A DNA stretch of 6,077 nt from an uncultured Flavobacteriaceae bacterium (GTDB taxonomy: Bacteria; Bacteroidota; Bacteroidia; Flavobacteriales; Flavobacteriaceae), in assembly GCA_945788155.1 (NCBI GenBank), contig CALZKX010000160.1, positions 1 through 6,077 of the forward strand, in the 5' to 3' direction. How positions within the stretch are numbered: position 1 is the first letter of the stretch; every line of letters starts with the position of its first letter. This document shows positions 5,957 through 6,077 of this stretch, piece by piece. Both the position numbers and the translations under genes were made by a program. A model generated the notes under the pieces. It had not been told where the DNA came from, made no database searches, and saw only the letters and a list, made by a program, of their open reading frames with translations.

Positions 5957-6077
5957 ATGGCAAAGAAAAAACCAACCACAAAAAAGCGTAAATCAACAAG
6001 AAAAAAGCCCAATTTATCATTATCTAATCAACAAAAATTAGTATTTGGTAGTTTGCTTTTAATTCTTGGTATTCTCC
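5957..6077 (+). CDS. ftsK: DNA translocase FtsK, N-terminal start (3' end cut by window)
   Basis: Only 40 codons are present, from the ATG at 5957 to the window end. The product begins with a strongly basic stretch (MAKKKPTTKKRKSTRKKP), then LSLSNQQKLVFGS, then the onset of a hydrophobic membrane helix (LLLILGIL). This is the form of flavobacterial FtsK N-termini, where a Lys-rich cytoplasmic tail precedes about four membrane segments; the ATPase motor and gamma DNA-reading domain would lie beyond the window. FtsK works at the division septum, pumping chromosome dimers to dif for XerCD resolution. The call rests on the short N-terminus plus my memory of the tpx, dgkA, ftsK order in related genomes, so another basic-tailed membrane protein is not excluded. 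Confidence 0.72.
   Translation, partial: MAKKKPTTKKRKSTRKKPNLSLSNQQKLVFGSLLLILGIL

Overview
The window is AT-rich bacterial DNA, estimated by eye at about one-third G+C, and it looks like a member of the Flavobacteriaceae (Bacteroidota). Three things point there. Start codons are preceded by A-rich leaders rather than Shine-Dalgarno sequences. One intergenic region holds an exact match to the Bacteroidota promoter form TTG-N19-TAnnTTTG. The gene order tpx, dgkA-type kinase, ftsK is one I recall from flavobacterial chromosomes. No rRNA, tRNA, CRISPR array, transposase or prophage gene is visible, and the codon style is even across the window, so this reads as ordinary chromosome.

Layout: (1) 1-1190 (+), the C-terminal part of an NhaC-family Na+/H+ antiporter, cut by the window edge. 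(2) 1296-1934 (+), a typical 2-Cys peroxiredoxin of the Prx1/AhpC group with its own well-formed promoter. (3) 1959-2036, a long-stem hairpin between convergent genes that can act as a terminator, probably in both directions. (4) Minus strand: katG (4798 to 2597), the bifunctional catalase-peroxidase, followed 65 bp downstream by a small ankyrin-repeat gene (2531 to 2061); a 13-bp-stem hairpin lies between them. (5) A 184-bp divergent regulatory region (4799-4982) with a perfect 11-1-11 palindrome near its middle. (6) Plus strand: tpx (4983-5489), a DgkA-type lipid kinase (5524-5892), and the first 40 codons of ftsK (from 5957).

Biological theme: three chemically different peroxide-removing enzymes lie within about 4.2 kb. 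They are a thioredoxin-type 2-Cys peroxiredoxin, a heme catalase-peroxidase and an atypical 2-Cys thiol peroxidase. An ankyrin protein accompanies them and is best read as a KatG accessory factor, by analogy with AnkB next to KatB in Pseudomonas and Cj1386 next to KatA in Campylobacter. Together they would cover low H2O2 and organic peroxides (Prx, Tpx) and high H2O2 (KatG). The flanking antiporter, lipid kinase and FtsK genes are housekeeping. I see no wholly new system. The least explained signals are the two regulatory structures around katG (the palindrome and the katG-ank hairpin) and the ankyrin partner itself.
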